A DNA stretch of 5,945 nucleotides from Fischerella sp. (GTDB taxonomy: Bacteria; Cyanobacteriota; Cyanobacteriia; Cyanobacteriales; Nostocaceae): assembly GCA_026419705.1 (NCBI GenBank), contig JANZYY010000329.1:1-5945 (forward strand). The letters run 5' to 3'. The stretch's first letter is position 1, and the number at the start of each line of letters is the position of its first letter. The notes under the pieces are model-generated. The model worked only from the letters and a program-made list of their open reading frames with translations, ran no database searches and was not told where the DNA came from. Positions 5,485-5,945 of this stretch are shown piece by piece. A program made the position numbers and the translations under genes.

Positions 5485-5945
5485 ATGAATGAAGTTGTGA
5501 AAACACTGTATACATCTGATTATCAACAACAAGGATTACCACTGCTAGAAAAAATCGCTGCCAACATTCCTGGAATGATTTTTCAATTTTTACAGAGGCA
5601 AGATGGTTCTCAGAGTATGCTTTATGCCAGTTCTGGCTGTAGAGAACTGTATGAATTAGAACCAGAAGTTGTGCAGAAAGACTTTCAGGTACTCCACAAA
5701 CTCATTCATCCAGAAGATGCGAAAACCTTTACCGAATCAATTGCTCATTCGTGTACCACACTTAAACCCTGGCATTGGGAAGGGCGCATCATCACTCCCA
5801 GTGGTAAACTCAAGTGGGCGCAGGCTGTTGCTCGTCCAGAAAGACAAGCTAACGGTGACATCGTTTGGGATGGGTTGCTAATGGATATTACAGACCGGAA
5901 GCTGGCGGAGGAAAAATTGCGTCAGAGTGAGGCACGATATAAAGC
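5485..5945 (+). CDS. PAS-domain signalling protein, probably a sensor kinase; C-terminus cut by window edge
   Basis: The visible 153 residues begin with a short lead (1-22), then one PAS domain (about 23-136) of the PAS fold-3 type. It starts IAANIPGMIFQFL (24-36) and continues with YASSGCRELYEL (48-59), IHPEDAKTF (74-82), WEGRIITPSGKLKW (98-111) and the closing DGLLMDITDRK (129-139). The tail AEEKLRQSEARYK (141-153) is the helical linker that normally leads into a second PAS or a transmitter domain. Such cytoplasmic N-terminal PAS modules in cyanobacteria usually belong to multidomain histidine kinases or, less often, GGDEF proteins; the output domain is outside the window, so it cannot be told which. 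The ATG at 5485 is fixed by an in-frame TAA at 5479-5481. No strong ribosome binding site is seen. The ligand of the PAS domain is unknown. Confidence 0.85.
   Translation, partial: MNEVVKTLYTSDYQQQGLPLLEKIAANIPGMIFQFLQRQDGSQSMLYASSGCRELYELEPEVVQKDFQVLHKLIHPEDAKTFTESIAHSCTTLKPWHWEGRIITPSGKLKWAQAVARPERQANGDIVWDGLLMDITDRKLAEEKLRQSEARYK

Overview
The window comes from a cyanobacterium, most likely a filamentous heterocyst-forming type (Nostoc/Anabaena/Calothrix relatives). Four exact copies of the HIP1 octamer GCGATCGC lie at 1346, 1888, 2853 and 5277. The spaces between genes carry the short tandem repeats and hairpin-forming palindromes common in Nostocales, and the protein families and their sequence style fit. 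The genus is an inference, not a match.

Layout: (1) 1-1154, minus strand: the first 384 residues of an MgtE Mg2+ transporter, cut by the left edge. (2) 1155-1578: a 424-base gap between divergent genes, with two small inverted repeats. (3) 1579-2340, plus: rsmG (gidB), the 16S rRNA G527 methyltransferase. (4) 2341-2539: a convergent gap with two hairpins and a three-copy 8-base tandem repeat. (5) 2540-3307, minus: an exported or membrane-anchored manganese superoxide dismutase (sodA type). (6) 3308-3751: a repeat-rich divergent gap holding heptamer-like tandem repeats, a 30-base near-perfect palindrome embedded in them, and a GGGCAAGGCGCA double repeat. (7) 3752-4984, plus: a membrane-anchored class A beta-lactamase-like serine hydrolase. 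(8) 4985-5484: a 500-base gap ending in a cluster of hairpins, one of them terminator-like, upstream of the next gene. (9) 5485-5945, plus: the N-terminal PAS domain of a signalling protein, cut by the right edge.

The genes do not form an operon. Each is flanked by a sizeable gap, and orientations alternate (-, +, -, +, +). They look like independent housekeeping or stress units: magnesium uptake, ribosome modification, superoxide removal outside the cytoplasm, cell-wall-related hydrolysis and sensing. I see no phage, CRISPR, toxin-antitoxin or defence system. The least explained parts are the repeat-built palindromes and the hairpin cluster before the PAS gene.
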